This document shows positions 16,751 to 26,259 of a stretch of DNA of 64,000 bases, piece after piece. Source of the stretch: Rhizobium phaseoli (GTDB lineage Bacteria; Pseudomonadota; Alphaproteobacteria; Rhizobiales; Rhizobiaceae); assembly GCF_003985125.1 (NCBI RefSeq), contig NZ_ML133565.1, positions 602,417-666,416 of the forward strand, written 5' to 3'. Every line of letters starts with the position of its first letter. The stretch's first letter is position 1. The notes beneath the pieces are model-generated. The model was not told where the DNA came from, searched no databases, and was given only the letters and a program-made list of their open reading frames with translations. Position numbers and translations under genes: made by a program.

Positions 16751-19009
16751 TTATCTCTGGGATCTCAAAGAAAATATGTTTTTAATTGTTGCGGACGGAG
16801 AATCGGCGGTGTGGAGTTGGTAATATTTCATCAGAGATTTTGAGAAAAGCTCGGAGTCGCTGAAGTTATACAGCGCATGCTTCTCGGGGTTTACATTGTT
16901 GATTGCGACAAGGATTTCCGAGTTTCGCTGGCTTTTCATTTGCTGCAGGCTGAACTCGACGGCGCGACGACTCGTCTTTCCCCATCTGACAACCGCCAGC
17001 GTTTTTTCTGCGAGCGCAGTCAGAAGAACGGTGTCCGTCGAGGCGAGGACGGGCGCGCTGTCGAAAATGACAACCCGGCCGGCCGCGCCCGCCATCTCGA
17101 TGATTTCTGCCAGGCCGTTCGAACGAACGCGTCGCTGAAGGCTGAACTTGCCAGAGGGAATGAAGTCGATCCCTCCTGGATGGTGGTAGACGATGTCGCG
17201 GATGTCCGCGTGCCCGTTTAGATATTCGTTCAATCCTTGCTGTAGACCCGACCTGAAGAACGAATCGAGTTCTCCCCGTCGAAGGTCGCCGTCGACCAAC
17301 AGCACCGGAATTGCCGCGGCGGCGAGTTCGATGGCCAGCGATCTTGCGACAAGCGACTTGCCTTCTCCGCTGTGAGCCGACGTCACGACGATACTGTTCG
17401 GCAACTTGCCCCCATTGGACTGTTTGAGTGTCAGGATCACAGTACGGATTGCTTCGTCAAACATCGGGACCGGCGCAAGCCTGAAAACTGTCTTCGGATT
17501 TTCCTTCCGCGCCAGCCGTGGGATAAGTCCCGCCGGTATCGTGCGGGTCAATCCTGCTATTTGGTCGAAACTCCGGATGGACCGGTCCCACATTTCCATG
17601 GCGAAAGCAGCCGTTACGGCTGCCGAGATCGCAGCCAGAACGGTGCTTACCAGATAGAAAAGCCGTCCACGTCCTAGCGATCCGAGCGGCACTGAAGCCG
17701 GTGATAAGACCTCCAATTCGGCCCCGGGAAGCTTGGCCTTGTCGACTATGTCACGGCGCTGGTCCTCAAGTTTGTCGAGTGCCAGCTGTTCCTTCTCGGC
17801 TATCCGCTGCAGTCGCGTCAATTCGGTCAGCACCAGGGCGTCGCGTGTGCGTTTTTCATGGGCGTCATCCAAGATCGATTGGACCGCGGCAGCCTCGTGA
17901 TCAAGTGCGGCGAGCTTGGCGCGCATTGTTTGGAGATATTGCTTGGTCGCAAAGCTGAGGTCGGCGCGGGAGTTTTGGATCTTCTCGCGCAAATCCACGA
18001 CGGGCTCGGCATTGCTGTCGTATAGTTCAAGCAGACGGGCAAGATCTTCTTCCTGTGCGTGAAGATCACGTTGCTTTCTGGTAATGTCGTCCGGGAGGGC
18101 GATGTTCTGCACAGCGACCGAAGCGCTATCGGCCGCCTCAAGCGTCGATATCACCGCCTTGACCTCAACCCGGGTTTCCTCAATTTTCCCTTCGCGGCCG
18201 GTGAGATCTATGAGTGATTTGAGCCGCTCGTCCTGAGCGTCCTCTTTCGACACGACGTCCATCGATTCTTGATAGTTTCGGGCAGCCTCGCGGGCAATAT
18301 CCGCCCGAGCCTTCTGTTCGGAGATGCGCTGCACGATCCATTTTTCCGCTGAATCGAGACGGCTGCGGACAATGGCCTTCCGCTCATCGAGGTAGATGCT
18401 GATGACACGGTTCGGAACCGCGGCGGCCAGTTGAGGGTCATTCGTCGTGAAGCTGACCTGGACAACGTCACTCTTGTCTTCATGCCAGACGCCGAGCGCC
18501 GTATAAAATTCCGGGATGACGGCGTCGATGCCGTCGCGTTCCGGCTCGGTAGGTTTTCGGGGATCGAACAGGCCGCGCAACTTTGCCCGGATGCTCTCAA
18601 ACAATGAGAGCTCCCGCAGCGCTGGATTGAATTCCGGCCGCAAGCTAAGCCGCAGTTCGCGCACGACCCGCTCTGCAATGCTTCTGGATAGAAGCCGCTC
18701 CGTCTCCGATTTCGCGTCAAGCAGATCACTGCTGCTTTTATCCTCCACACCAAGCGATTTTGCGAGAGGCTGATGGATAATCAGCCGGGCCCAGGCCTGA
18801 TAGACGGGCTTCATCCCAGAGATGATGATCGCTGCGGGCGCCATCAGCAGCAATGTTATAGCGATGATCATCACCATTCTCCGCCGCAGCATGCGAAAGG
18901 CGGCTGCGAGGTCCAGGTTGTCCGCCTTGGTCTCTACCTGAGCTCGAGGATCATAGCGCATCGACGAGATCGGAAGGTTGCGGTCTGGCGGCACAGTGGA
19001 AATCGTCAT
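16751..19009 (-). CDS. Exopolysaccharide co-polymerase with BY-kinase-like ATPase (Wzc/ExoP type)
   Basis: 752 aa. A Wzz domain has membrane helices near residues 46-66 and 434-457, with a long periplasmic coiled-coil between them. The cytoplasmic domain carries Walker A SAHSGEGKS (about 543-551), Walker A' VLLVDGDLRR (about 566-575) and Walker B VVIFDSAPVLA (about 645-655). Such proteins control chain length and gate export together with an outer-membrane partner; the ExoF-like protein at 41129-42439 is the candidate. The C-terminus has only a few tyrosines (YNFSDSE, MKYYQLH), so a classic tyrosine-cluster phosphorylation is doubtful. Its start overlaps the stop of the upstream glycosyltransferase as ATGA. 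Confidence 0.9.
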   Translation of the reverse strand: MTISTVPPDRNLPISSMRYDPRAQVETKADNLDLAAAFRMLRRRMVMIIAITLLLMAPAAIIISGMKPVYQAWARLIIHQPLAKSLGVEDKSSSDLLDAKSETERLLSRSIAERVVRELRLSLRPEFNPALRELSLFESIRAKLRGLFDPRKPTEPERDGIDAVIPEFYTALGVWHEDKSDVVQVSFTTNDPQLAAAVPNRVISIYLDERKAIVRSRLDSAEKWIVQRISEQKARADIAREAARNYQESMDVVSKEDAQDERLKSLIDLTGREGKIEETRVEVKAVISTLEAADSASVAVQNIALPDDITRKQRDLHAQEEDLARLLELYDSNAEPVVDLREKIQNSRADLSFATKQYLQTMRAKLAALDHEAAAVQSILDDAHEKRTRDALVLTELTRLQRIAEKEQLALDKLEDQRRDIVDKAKLPGAELEVLSPASVPLGSLGRGRLFYLVSTVLAAISAAVTAAFAMEMWDRSIRSFDQIAGLTRTIPAGLIPRLARKENPKTVFRLAPVPMFDEAIRTVILTLKQSNGGKLPNSIVVTSAHSGEGKSLVARSLAIELAAAAIPVLLVDGDLRRGELDSFFRSGLQQGLNEYLNGHADIRDIVYHHPGGIDFIPSGKFSLQRRVRSNGLAEIIEMAGAAGRVVIFDSAPVLASTDTVLLTALAEKTLAVVRWGKTSRRAVEFSLQQMKSQRNSEILVAINNVNPEKHALYNFSDSELFSKSLMKYYQLHTADSPSATIKNIFSLRSQR

Positions 19010-20148
19010 CGTGCATCAATCCGTGCTTGAGGTTTCGCGCAAACGGCTCCGTAAAGTTTTTGGAGTGATCGCATATAGGCCATCATGCTGAAATGGTTGA
19101 GATAATGCGCGCGCCCCTGGACGGAGAGGCGGATGCGCAATTCCCGGTCGGACACCAGCTTTGCCAAAGCTCCGGCCAAGGCATTCTGGTCTCCCACCGG
19201 CACGAAGATCCCGGTCTCGCCATCGGTAATGACTTCGTCATGCGCCCCTACACGCGTGGTGACGACGGCGAGCCCGTGGGACAATCCTTCGAGCACGGCC
19301 ATTGCCAGCCCTTCGGCGTGTGACGGCAGGACCAGAATATCTGCACGGGCGCACAAGGCTCGCGCCTCGCCGGCATCAAGCCAGCCAGGCATCTCGACCC
19401 GATCGGAAACCGCCATGGCGTCAGCCAGATGGCGATAGTGCTCGACAGGGCCATCGCCGGCCAGTACAGCCCGCCACCGGAGTTCCTTCATAAGCGGGTG
19501 GCTCAGGGCGGACAGAAGCTCCGTGACACCCTTGCGTTCGCTCAACCGGCCGAGGAATACGATCAACGGTATCTCGCTGTCGCGAATTTTGTGCGTCCCG
19601 GGATCGGGGACGCAATTATGGGCGACGACTGCGCGGCGCTCGTCAACACCCAGAAGGGTCGTCAGTGTCGCGCGATCGCGCTCGCCCAGTGCTACGACAC
19701 GGTCGGCATTTTGGAACATCCGACGGATGAGCCGTTGTTGACCCCGCGAGCGTTGCGCGAAATCGCCGGCGTAATCGTAGTCGTGAAGGTGCAATATGTG
19801 GCAGCACCCTAACAGGCGGGCAGCCTCGGTCAGGATCAGTTTGCGAGACGTGCTGCCGCGGCCGGCGATATGGATATGGTGAATGCGGTCAGGCGCAACG
19901 ATACGGTCCTTTGCCATCGTCAGGATAGCACCGACCAGTCGCGCCGGCGAAGTCCATTTGGACCATCGAGCCCCTCTTGTATCTGTGACTAGATGCTTGA
20001 TGCCGGTCTCTTTCGCGGACTCTGTTATGTAGCCGACGAGCCTGCCGATGCCGCCGCCGTTCTCACAGCCGCCCGGAAGATAGTGGCGGACGCTCGCAGC
20101 GCTCCATGCCGCTGGTCGGCTTCTGTCTGTGAGGGCTTCCATCAACAT
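19006..20148 (-). CDS. GT4 glycosyltransferase
   Basis: 380 aa GT-B enzyme. IVFLGRLSERKGVTELLSAL opens the C-terminal donor-binding domain, and the E-x7-E signature is in SHAEGLAMAVLEGLSHG. TRVGAHDEVITDGETGIFVPVGD is the usual loop after it. An N-terminal glycine-rich acceptor-side loop GGGIGRLVGY is visible. It would add a sugar to the lipid-linked repeat unit at the inner face of the membrane. It is part of the minus-strand run 22189 to 16751 of three glycosyltransferases and the Wzc-like protein, with overlaps of 7 and 4 bases on each side. Sugar specificity cannot be read. Confidence 0.88.
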   Translation of the reverse strand: MLMEALTDRSRPAAWSAASVRHYLPGGCENGGGIGRLVGYITESAKETGIKHLVTDTRGARWSKWTSPARLVGAILTMAKDRIVAPDRIHHIHIAGRGSTSRKLILTEAARLLGCCHILHLHDYDYAGDFAQRSRGQQRLIRRMFQNADRVVALGERDRATLTTLLGVDERRAVVAHNCVPDPGTHKIRDSEIPLIVFLGRLSERKGVTELLSALSHPLMKELRWRAVLAGDGPVEHYRHLADAMAVSDRVEMPGWLDAGEARALCARADILVLPSHAEGLAMAVLEGLSHGLAVVTTRVGAHDEVITDGETGIFVPVGDQNALAGALAKLVSDRELRIRLSVQGRAHYLNHFSMMAYMRSLQKLYGAVCAKPQARIDAR

Positions 20149-21242
20149 GACCCGACCACCTCCCGATAAACTGCCGCGGCCTGACCGCCGACCCGTTCAG
20201 GCGAATTTGGTCCCTTGGCCCAGTCGAGCGCATTGGCACCGAACCTGTTTCTGAGTTCGCCGTTGTCTGCCAATGTCCTGATTGCAGCCGCGAGCTCTTT
20301 GGCATCTCCGGGAGGGACCACCATCCCCAGCCCGTTGGGCTCAACGGTCTCCCGCAACTCGCCGACGTCAGTAACGATGACGGGTTTGCCAAATGCGGCG
20401 GCTAGATTGAGCACGCCGCTTTGGGAGGCTTCCGTATAGGGAAGCACGACGATGTCGGTGTCCAGGAAAAGCTGGGCGACCTCGGCATCCTCGATAAAAC
20501 GATTGCGAATATCGTAGCGGTCGGCATCCCCCATGAGCGGCAGGAAGATTGCCGGATTGTCGCCGCGGCCCGCGACCGTGACGCGGAGGTTGGGAAGCAC
20601 GCCCTTGAGCATCGCTTCGGCCCGGACCAGATGTTCCAGGCCCTTATAGGCAAATATCCGCCCGAACAGCAGGACGCGTATCGTTCCGTCCGCTTCGCGC
20701 GGTGTCATCTTCTGTCTCCGGGCGAGCTCGGCATAGCGAAGGATGGAGGGATGCGACAGAACGTGGACGCAGTCTGACGATTTTGCATATCGGTCGAGGA
20801 CCATCCGCTTCAGTCCCTCGCCATGCACGACAAGGTGCCCGGATTGCTTCACCATCAGTTCGGGGGCCCAGCCGGGCAATGTACGCGTATCGGAGTCGCC
20901 CGGGTGGATTTCGACGTCATGGATCGTCGTCACAAGCGGGATCGGGCGCCAGAACGGCACGGCGAGGTTCAGCCAAAGCGTAGAATTGCTGAGGAGATGA
21001 ATAAGGTTCGGCCGTTCGCGCCGGATCAGACGCGTAAGCTGATACAAAAACCACGGATTGGAGAGAGAACGATGTCTCGGCCAGTCCAGAAGGTGCAGAT
21101 CGACGGCGGGGTCGAAGGAAGAGGCGAGATGTGCATAGCGCCGGCGCGGTACGGCAAGCACCACATCGAGGTGCTGGGCAACGCCGCTGGCAAAGGAGAT
21201 GGTATAGTCTTCCAGTTCGGAGACCAACAGCAGCGCCTTCAT
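20142..21242 (-). CDS. GT4 glycosyltransferase
   Basis: 366 aa. The C-terminal half contains VLLFGRIFAYKGLEHLVRA and then PYTEASQSGVLNLAAAFGKPVIVTDVG, where an E-x7-x pattern replaces the strict E-x7-E by a serine-rich SQSGVL, as in several GT4 subfamilies. VTTIHDVEIHPGD near residue 107 is a typical acceptor-side HD motif. The start at 21242 overlaps the preceding GT2 stop as ATGA. It probably works on the same exopolysaccharide repeat as its neighbours. Soluble, possibly peripheral to the inner membrane. Confidence 0.87.
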   Translation of the reverse strand: MKALLLVSELEDYTISFASGVAQHLDVVLAVPRRRYAHLASSFDPAVDLHLLDWPRHRSLSNPWFLYQLTRLIRRERPNLIHLLSNSTLWLNLAVPFWRPIPLVTTIHDVEIHPGDSDTRTLPGWAPELMVKQSGHLVVHGEGLKRMVLDRYAKSSDCVHVLSHPSILRYAELARRQKMTPREADGTIRVLLFGRIFAYKGLEHLVRAEAMLKGVLPNLRVTVAGRGDNPAIFLPLMGDADRYDIRNRFIEDAEVAQLFLDTDIVVLPYTEASQSGVLNLAAAFGKPVIVTDVGELRETVEPNGLGMVVPPGDAKELAAAIRTLADNGELRNRFGANALDWAKGPNSPERVGGQAAAVYREVVGSC

Positions 21243-22189
21243 TTCGCTACCTCCGGCAGGCCAACGTCCAGACCGAGCCGAGACAGGCCGCGCGCCGAGC
21301 GCAAGCTGTCGCGCGTCCGCCTGAGCAGGTTCGGTTCGCCGGCAAAGAAGAGGCCTTCGATGGCAAGCTTGAACCGCGTGAGCGCATCGGCGCCCTGAAG
21401 CTTTGCCGACGCAACGCGATAGGGATAGTGATCCCTCAGATGTAGTCTTGCCGGCAGTTCATGAGTGGAGAGAAACAGGTTCGTTGCTTCCACGGTCTGC
21501 TGCCAGTGGGTCATCCGTCTCCTGAGCGTGGCAGCATCTTCGGCAGCGCGATACCAGTTGTTATTGTGGATGCGGTAGAATCCCAGCGGGTCCGGCATGG
21601 CAATCACGTCCCCCAGAAACGGGTAGATCCCCACGAGCCAGGCATCGGCCGATATCCGGAAGTCGAGTGGAATGCTGCCCGCAGCATCCCATGCGCTCCG
21701 CCGTACCGCGACGGCTGACGTCATCGGAAAAGGCCACCAACCAGCCGATCTGGCGAGTAGCGACGACAAAGCACCCGAACACAGGGTTCGCGGGATCGGC
21801 TTGGACGTCGGCGTGCCATCGACAAGCGTTGGCTGCAGTCGATGATAGACGAGTGATGCTTGAGGATTGGCACGGAACGCTGCAGCCGTCGCCGACAGCT
21901 TGCCCGGCACCCACCAGTCGTCAGCATCCAGAAAGCACAGGATCTCGCCCGTGCTTGATCCGACAGCGGTATTCATCGCAGCCGCCTGTCCTGCGTTCTC
22001 CTGAAAGATCACCTTTACGCGGCTGTCATACGCTTGCAGAACAGACCGCGACTGGTCGGTCGAGCCGTCATCGACGACGATGATCTCGACATTGCGTGCG
22101 TCTTGGCTCAACACGCTGTCTATCGCCCGCCCGACAAAACGAGCGTAGTTGTAATTATTGATGAGGACACTGAGGGCCGGCCGCTCCAT
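21239..22189 (-). CDS. GT2 family glycosyltransferase
   Basis: 316 aa GT-A enzyme. SVLINNYNYARFVGRAIDSVL begins the fold. VEIIVVDDGSTDQS gives the nucleotide-binding aspartates and CFLDADDWW the DxD-type metal site at about residues 90-98. WRFP-like and histidine-containing later parts (FYRIHNNNWYRA) complete the usual catalytic domain. It is the first gene of the minus-strand glycosyltransferase-wzc operon, with 625 bases of non-coding DNA upstream from which transcription probably starts. The enzyme lacks membrane helices. Confidence 0.88.
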   Translation of the reverse strand: MERPALSVLINNYNYARFVGRAIDSVLSQDARNVEIIVVDDGSTDQSRSVLQAYDSRVKVIFQENAGQAAAMNTAVGSSTGEILCFLDADDWWVPGKLSATAAAFRANPQASLVYHRLQPTLVDGTPTSKPIPRTLCSGALSSLLARSAGWWPFPMTSAVAVRRSAWDAAGSIPLDFRISADAWLVGIYPFLGDVIAMPDPLGFYRIHNNNWYRAAEDAATLRRRMTHWQQTVEATNLFLSTHELPARLHLRDHYPYRVASAKLQGADALTRFKLAIEGLFFAGEPNLLRRTRDSLRSARGLSRLGLDVGLPEVAK

Positions 22190-22814
22190 GACGCGCTCTC
22201 AGGTCGGTTGCCACAATGCACCGCTGTGCAGCGCAAAATTGATTAAGAGGCCGACCTTTCCGTAGCCGTTGCGGTTTGGAGCATCGGTAATGGTGTTATT
22301 CAAAATGGGTCGGCCGAACCGTATCCCGCGCAGAGCCGATGAGATCGCCGCTGACAACGCCACGACGAGTAGAGCGCCCGTCGTGTTGCATAGAGAACTA
22401 GGATCATGACGCAGGAACATGGCAATCCTAACCTTCCAGGCTTCGACTGCAGAGAAAGTCTCTGTCAGAATTGTTGCCTCATTGCAGTGGAATCGCGGCT
22501 TAACCCACCACGCCTCATAAGACATTCATCGCCACGGTACCGATGAACGGACAAGCGCAACATCTGCTCTTAAGGGCAATTGGCGGACATGAAGGCCCGT
22601 CTTTTGGGTAAATACCGGCCGGAAGATTAAGCCCAACATCGTCTTTTGGTGGAGCGAGGGTGCATTAGGCGTAGCCCACCCTTCACTAGGACAGATTGAC
22701 CGCGGATGGGGCTGAATGTTTGCTTGAGAGCAGCACGCGCCACGAAGAGGACACCTGTTTTTGATCTGCCGCGATCAACAGCCGCTTGTCTGTTCAAATC
22801 AGTCGGGACGGATA
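22190..22814. other. Divergent intergenic region, no secure gene
   Basis: This 625-base gap separates the minus-strand GT2/wzc operon from the plus-strand polymerase operon and must hold the promoters for both. A minus-strand open frame (22199-22525, 108 codons) has one hydrophobic stretch LLVVALSAAISSAL but no convincing ribosome binding site, so I do not call it a gene. The 22580-22760 part shows no obvious inverted repeat. Confidence 0.5.
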
Positions 22815-24119
22815 ATGAGAGTAGATAGCCTTAGAACTGCCAGCGGGCCAACCATCAGTTGGCGGGTCTTAGAATGCTGGGGCGCCGGCATATCCCTTTT
22901 TTTTCAGGCAGGCGCCCTTCTGCCGCTGATCCTCGCAGATGCGGACGGAGCGCTCAGCGAATCTGCCAGATCTATACTGCGTTTGCCTTGCATTCCTATA
23001 TATGTATTTACAGCCGTGATCCTGATACGCAATTTTCCGCAGTTTCTAACGGCGCTCAGGCGAAATCTGATTGTTCCCCTGATCTTTGCCTTGCCGTTTT
23101 TGTCGACCCTGTGGTCAATAGCGCCGCCGACGACCTTGAGGCGCGCAATCGGCCTTTTGTTTTGCGTGCTTCTTTCCTACGTCCTGGCGATACGTTTTAC
23201 GCCGAGGCAGCTGCTGTTCCTCCTATTTGTAACCCTGGGAGCCTGTACCGTCCTCAGTGTGGTTATGTCCGTGGTGTCACCAGCCCTCGCCACCATGCCG
23301 GATGGTGATGGAGCAATGCGGGGCGTCTTCATTCACAAGAACGTGCTGGGCTGGTACGCGGCGCTGATGATCTTGGTGGCGACCGCCGTGCTGATCGACG
23401 GGACGTTCGGCCTGCGGCGAACCGCGTTTATCCTGTTGGCCGGAGGTATCATCTGTCTCGCGCGCTCCGGATCGATGACCGCAATCATTGCAACGTCAGT
23501 CGCGTTTTGCCTGATCGGCTTTTATTCCCTCCTGCAAAGAAGCAGCAGCATTGGCCGCGTCGTCATCGTCCTGTTTTTCATCCAGCTGTCTGTCGGCATT
23601 CTGATTTCGCTTCACGAATTCCTGGTTCCGGCCCTTGAAGCGCTCGGCAAGGACGCGACTTTAACGGGCCGAGTGCCATTGTGGGAGCTGGTCGATCGCG
23701 AAATAGCCGATCGTTGGATGCTTGGGTACGGTTATCAGGCTTTCTGGACAACCGCGAACCCGGAAGCGACACACATGTGGTTGAAGATCGGATGGCCCGC
23801 GCCGCACGCGCATAATGGATATCGTGATATCTTGTTGAGCTTCGGGATAATGGGAATGATCCCGTTTGCTGTGATGCTTCCCCATGCAATCCGCCAGGGC
23901 GCGATGCTTCATTGTCATGACGCGCAGTACGGGTGGCTCTGGCTCAATGTCCTGACGATCATGATCCTGGTGATGAATCTGACCGAGAGTATTTTTTTCG
24001 TTCAGAATGACGCCATCTTCATCCTGTTCACCACAGCGATCATCATGTTTTCGCTGTACGCGCCCGTCGTTTCGGTCAGCCATTCGCCGTCGTGGCAGAC
24101 GTCTCGAGTGGCCTTATGA
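22815..24119 (+). CDS. O-antigen ligase / Wzy polymerase-like membrane protein (ExoQ-like)
   Basis: 434 aa from the ATG at 22815, which has GGGACGGA just upstream; an in-frame ATG at 22761 lacks a good site. About 10-12 membrane helices surround a large periplasmic loop near the C-terminus containing TGRVPLWELVDREIADRWMLGYGYQAFW and the H-x-H-N-G motif in PHAHNGYRDILLSFG. VFIHKNVLGWYAALMIL recalls the conserved HKN block of ExoQ-like polymerases. Such proteins polymerise or transfer lipid-linked repeat units in the periplasm. It is the only polymerase candidate in the window and is followed by the beta-helix gene after 16 bases. Confidence 0.83.
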   Translation: MRVDSLRTASGPTISWRVLECWGAGISLFFQAGALLPLILADADGALSESARSILRLPCIPIYVFTAVILIRNFPQFLTALRRNLIVPLIFALPFLSTLWSIAPPTTLRRAIGLLFCVLLSYVLAIRFTPRQLLFLLFVTLGACTVLSVVMSVVSPALATMPDGDGAMRGVFIHKNVLGWYAALMILVATAVLIDGTFGLRRTAFILLAGGIICLARSGSMTAIIATSVAFCLIGFYSLLQRSSSIGRVVIVLFFIQLSVGILISLHEFLVPALEALGKDATLTGRVPLWELVDREIADRWMLGYGYQAFWTTANPEATHMWLKIGWPAPHAHNGYRDILLSFGIMGMIPFAVMLPHAIRQGAMLHCHDAQYGWLWLNVLTIMILVMNLTESIFFVQNDAIFILFTTAIIMFSLYAPVVSVSHSPSWQTSRVAL

Positions 24120-24135
24120 GGGGGTGGCAGACATC

Positions 24136-26259
24136 ATGAGGCGGCGTCTTGGACTGATCCTGAGCATCTTGCCCGTCATGCTCTTTCCGCAGTCCGGCAA
24201 TTCGGCTCCAGCCGGGATAGAGGGGGATGCGCCCGAGCGCCTGCAGATACTCATCCGGGAAGCGACCTGCGCGGAAGCTTCCGCGACGTCGTCAGCCAAA
24301 TTGAACGGGACTTCTTTACGCGACGCATTGAGCAGCAGCACCGCGGCGCGAACGATATTCTACGTTTCTCCCGATGGAAAAGACACTTGGAGCGGCCTGC
24401 TTCCGACTGCAAATCAGCAGGGGGACGATGGCCCTTTCGCCAGCATCGAACGAGCCCGTGATGCTGCCCGCGAGATAGGCGGTCCCAATCTGATTGCGCT
24501 TGGTAAAGGCGATTACTACCTTACCCAGCCGATCGTCTTCGACGCTCGCGATACCGGTTTGATCCTTACGGCAAGATGCAATGAAGTGCCGGTTCTGCAT
24601 GGCGGGCGACGCGTGGATAACTGGGCGCGGCAGTCCGATGGCCGTTGGACGGCGCCGCTGTCATTGCCGCCGGAGCAAGGCGTCGGTGACCTTTTCGTCA
24701 ATCGGATACGGCAAACTCGGGCTCGATTTCCCAATGTTCCGGCTGATGGCGACCCCCGCGAGGGGTGGTTATTCGCCGCAAAGTGCGAACCTGCAATCGA
24801 TATGTGGGAAGGAAACACGCGCTTTTGTTTCCGTGCCGGCGATCTTCCGAACATGGGGGACGCGAGCGGGCTGGTCATCAACATCGTTGGAGGCTATCAA
24901 CCCGGAAGCCAGTGGGGTAATGATACGCTTCCGGTCGTATCCATCGATGGCGCCGACCGGACCGTCCATACCAAAGGCACAAGTTATTTCTTTACCGCAG
25001 AAGGCAGCCGCTACTTCCTTACCGGCGCCAAAGGCTTGCTCGACGCGCCTGGAGAGTGGTGGCACGACCCTGCCGCGGGCCAGCTTCATTATATCCCGAT
25101 CGATCAGTCGTTCCCCGATTCCGTCGTCGTTGCTGGTGTTTTGCCGACATTCTTGAAGCTGGACGGGGCCAATGGGATGGTTGTATCGGGGATCGAGATC
25201 AGAGACGGAGCGCCTGACGGCAGCGGCAAATTTTATACGGATACCAGAGGATTTGGCGCCATCCGGGTCGAACACGCCGATGGTGTCAAGATCCTCGGCA
25301 ACAATCTCGAGAATGTCGGCGTCGGGATCCATGCGACGGAAAGCAAGGACGCGTTGATCGCCGGCAACGTGATTGCGGATGTGGCCGGCAACGGGATTTA
25401 CGTCGGCACGAATTACGGCACCTTCGGCAAGTCGGACGGGGCCAGAATCCTTTCGAACCATATCCATGACATTGGGCAGGTGTACATTGAGACTGCCGGA
25501 ATATGGTTCCAGGCGGCCGACAATGTCAGGATCGCCGACAACGTCATCGAAAACACGGCGCAGTTCGGGATCACCGGGGGATCGCTGTGGGGTTCCAATG
25601 ACGCGGTCTATAACGCCGTCATCGAGCACAATGTGGTCCGAAACGCCAACCAGCAGACTGCCGATGGCGGCGCCATCAAAATGATGGGCGAGCAGGCCGA
25701 CTCCTTGAACAGCACCATCCGCTTCAACGTCGTGACTGGGACCGGCCACCTCATGAACAGGCCCGACGGAACGTTCTGGCCTCCCGGATATGAAAACATT
25801 AGCGAATGGCCCACTCCCATCAGCTGGGCGATCTACACCGATGGAAAAGCGAGCGGCCTGCGCATCGAAGGAAATTCGCTCTCGGGCAACATATCGGCGA
25901 TTGGCATCAACGGCGGTTGGAGCAATTTGGTGACGGGAAACGTTATCACAGGCGGATCGGGCACCGCTTTTCGCGTTGACGACGGTACCGGCAGGGGCTG
26001 GCACCCGCCATGGGCAGGCCCAAATCGCATCGAGAACAATGTCGTGACGATCAACAATAGCAACGGGCTTGCTGCCTACGTCTATGCTCCCGACCACGGG
26101 CCTCAATATGTGCAATTCGCACGTAACCGCTACATCGGCAATTTGAATAGCCAGAGCTTCCGAGTAGATCCTGGGATTATGCGGTCCGGAGAACTTGGCA
26201 GTCTACAGGATCTTCAGAAGGCTGGCGCGGACACGGGAAGCGTAATCGTACCCGAGTAA
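24136..26259 (+). CDS. Exported right-handed beta-helix protein
   Basis: 707 aa. The ATG at 24136 begins a signal peptide (MRRRLGLILSILPVMLFPQS, probable cleavage after GNSA); a longer frame start at 24007 overlaps the polymerase gene and has no signal. After FYVSPDGKDTWSG (a common N-terminal motif of such proteins) many short turns with N, G and V spacing run through residues 350-680, for example NNLENVGVGIHATESKDALIAGN in parts. This is the PF13229-type right-handed parallel beta-helix of pectate-lyase-like proteins. Role could be a polysaccharide lyase, epimerase or binding protein; no catalytic residue set is recognised. Its place directly after the polymerase suggests it acts on the same exopolysaccharide. 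Confidence 0.82.
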   Translation: MRRRLGLILSILPVMLFPQSGNSAPAGIEGDAPERLQILIREATCAEASATSSAKLNGTSLRDALSSSTAARTIFYVSPDGKDTWSGLLPTANQQGDDGPFASIERARDAAREIGGPNLIALGKGDYYLTQPIVFDARDTGLILTARCNEVPVLHGGRRVDNWARQSDGRWTAPLSLPPEQGVGDLFVNRIRQTRARFPNVPADGDPREGWLFAAKCEPAIDMWEGNTRFCFRAGDLPNMGDASGLVINIVGGYQPGSQWGNDTLPVVSIDGADRTVHTKGTSYFFTAEGSRYFLTGAKGLLDAPGEWWHDPAAGQLHYIPIDQSFPDSVVVAGVLPTFLKLDGANGMVVSGIEIRDGAPDGSGKFYTDTRGFGAIRVEHADGVKILGNNLENVGVGIHATESKDALIAGNVIADVAGNGIYVGTNYGTFGKSDGARILSNHIHDIGQVYIETAGIWFQAADNVRIADNVIENTAQFGITGGSLWGSNDAVYNAVIEHNVVRNANQQTADGGAIKMMGEQADSLNSTIRFNVVTGTGHLMNRPDGTFWPPGYENISEWPTPISWAIYTDGKASGLRIEGNSLSGNISAIGINGGWSNLVTGNVITGGSGTAFRVDDGTGRGWHPPWAGPNRIENNVVTINNSNGLAAYVYAPDHGPQYVQFARNRYIGNLNSQSFRVDPGIMRSGELGSLQDLQKAGADTGSVIVPE

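Noticed and set aside
22199..22525. Possible 108-aa minus-strand gene in the divergent gap
   Set aside because: One hydrophobic stretch but no convincing ribosome binding site or recognisable family; kept only as a note in the gap entry.
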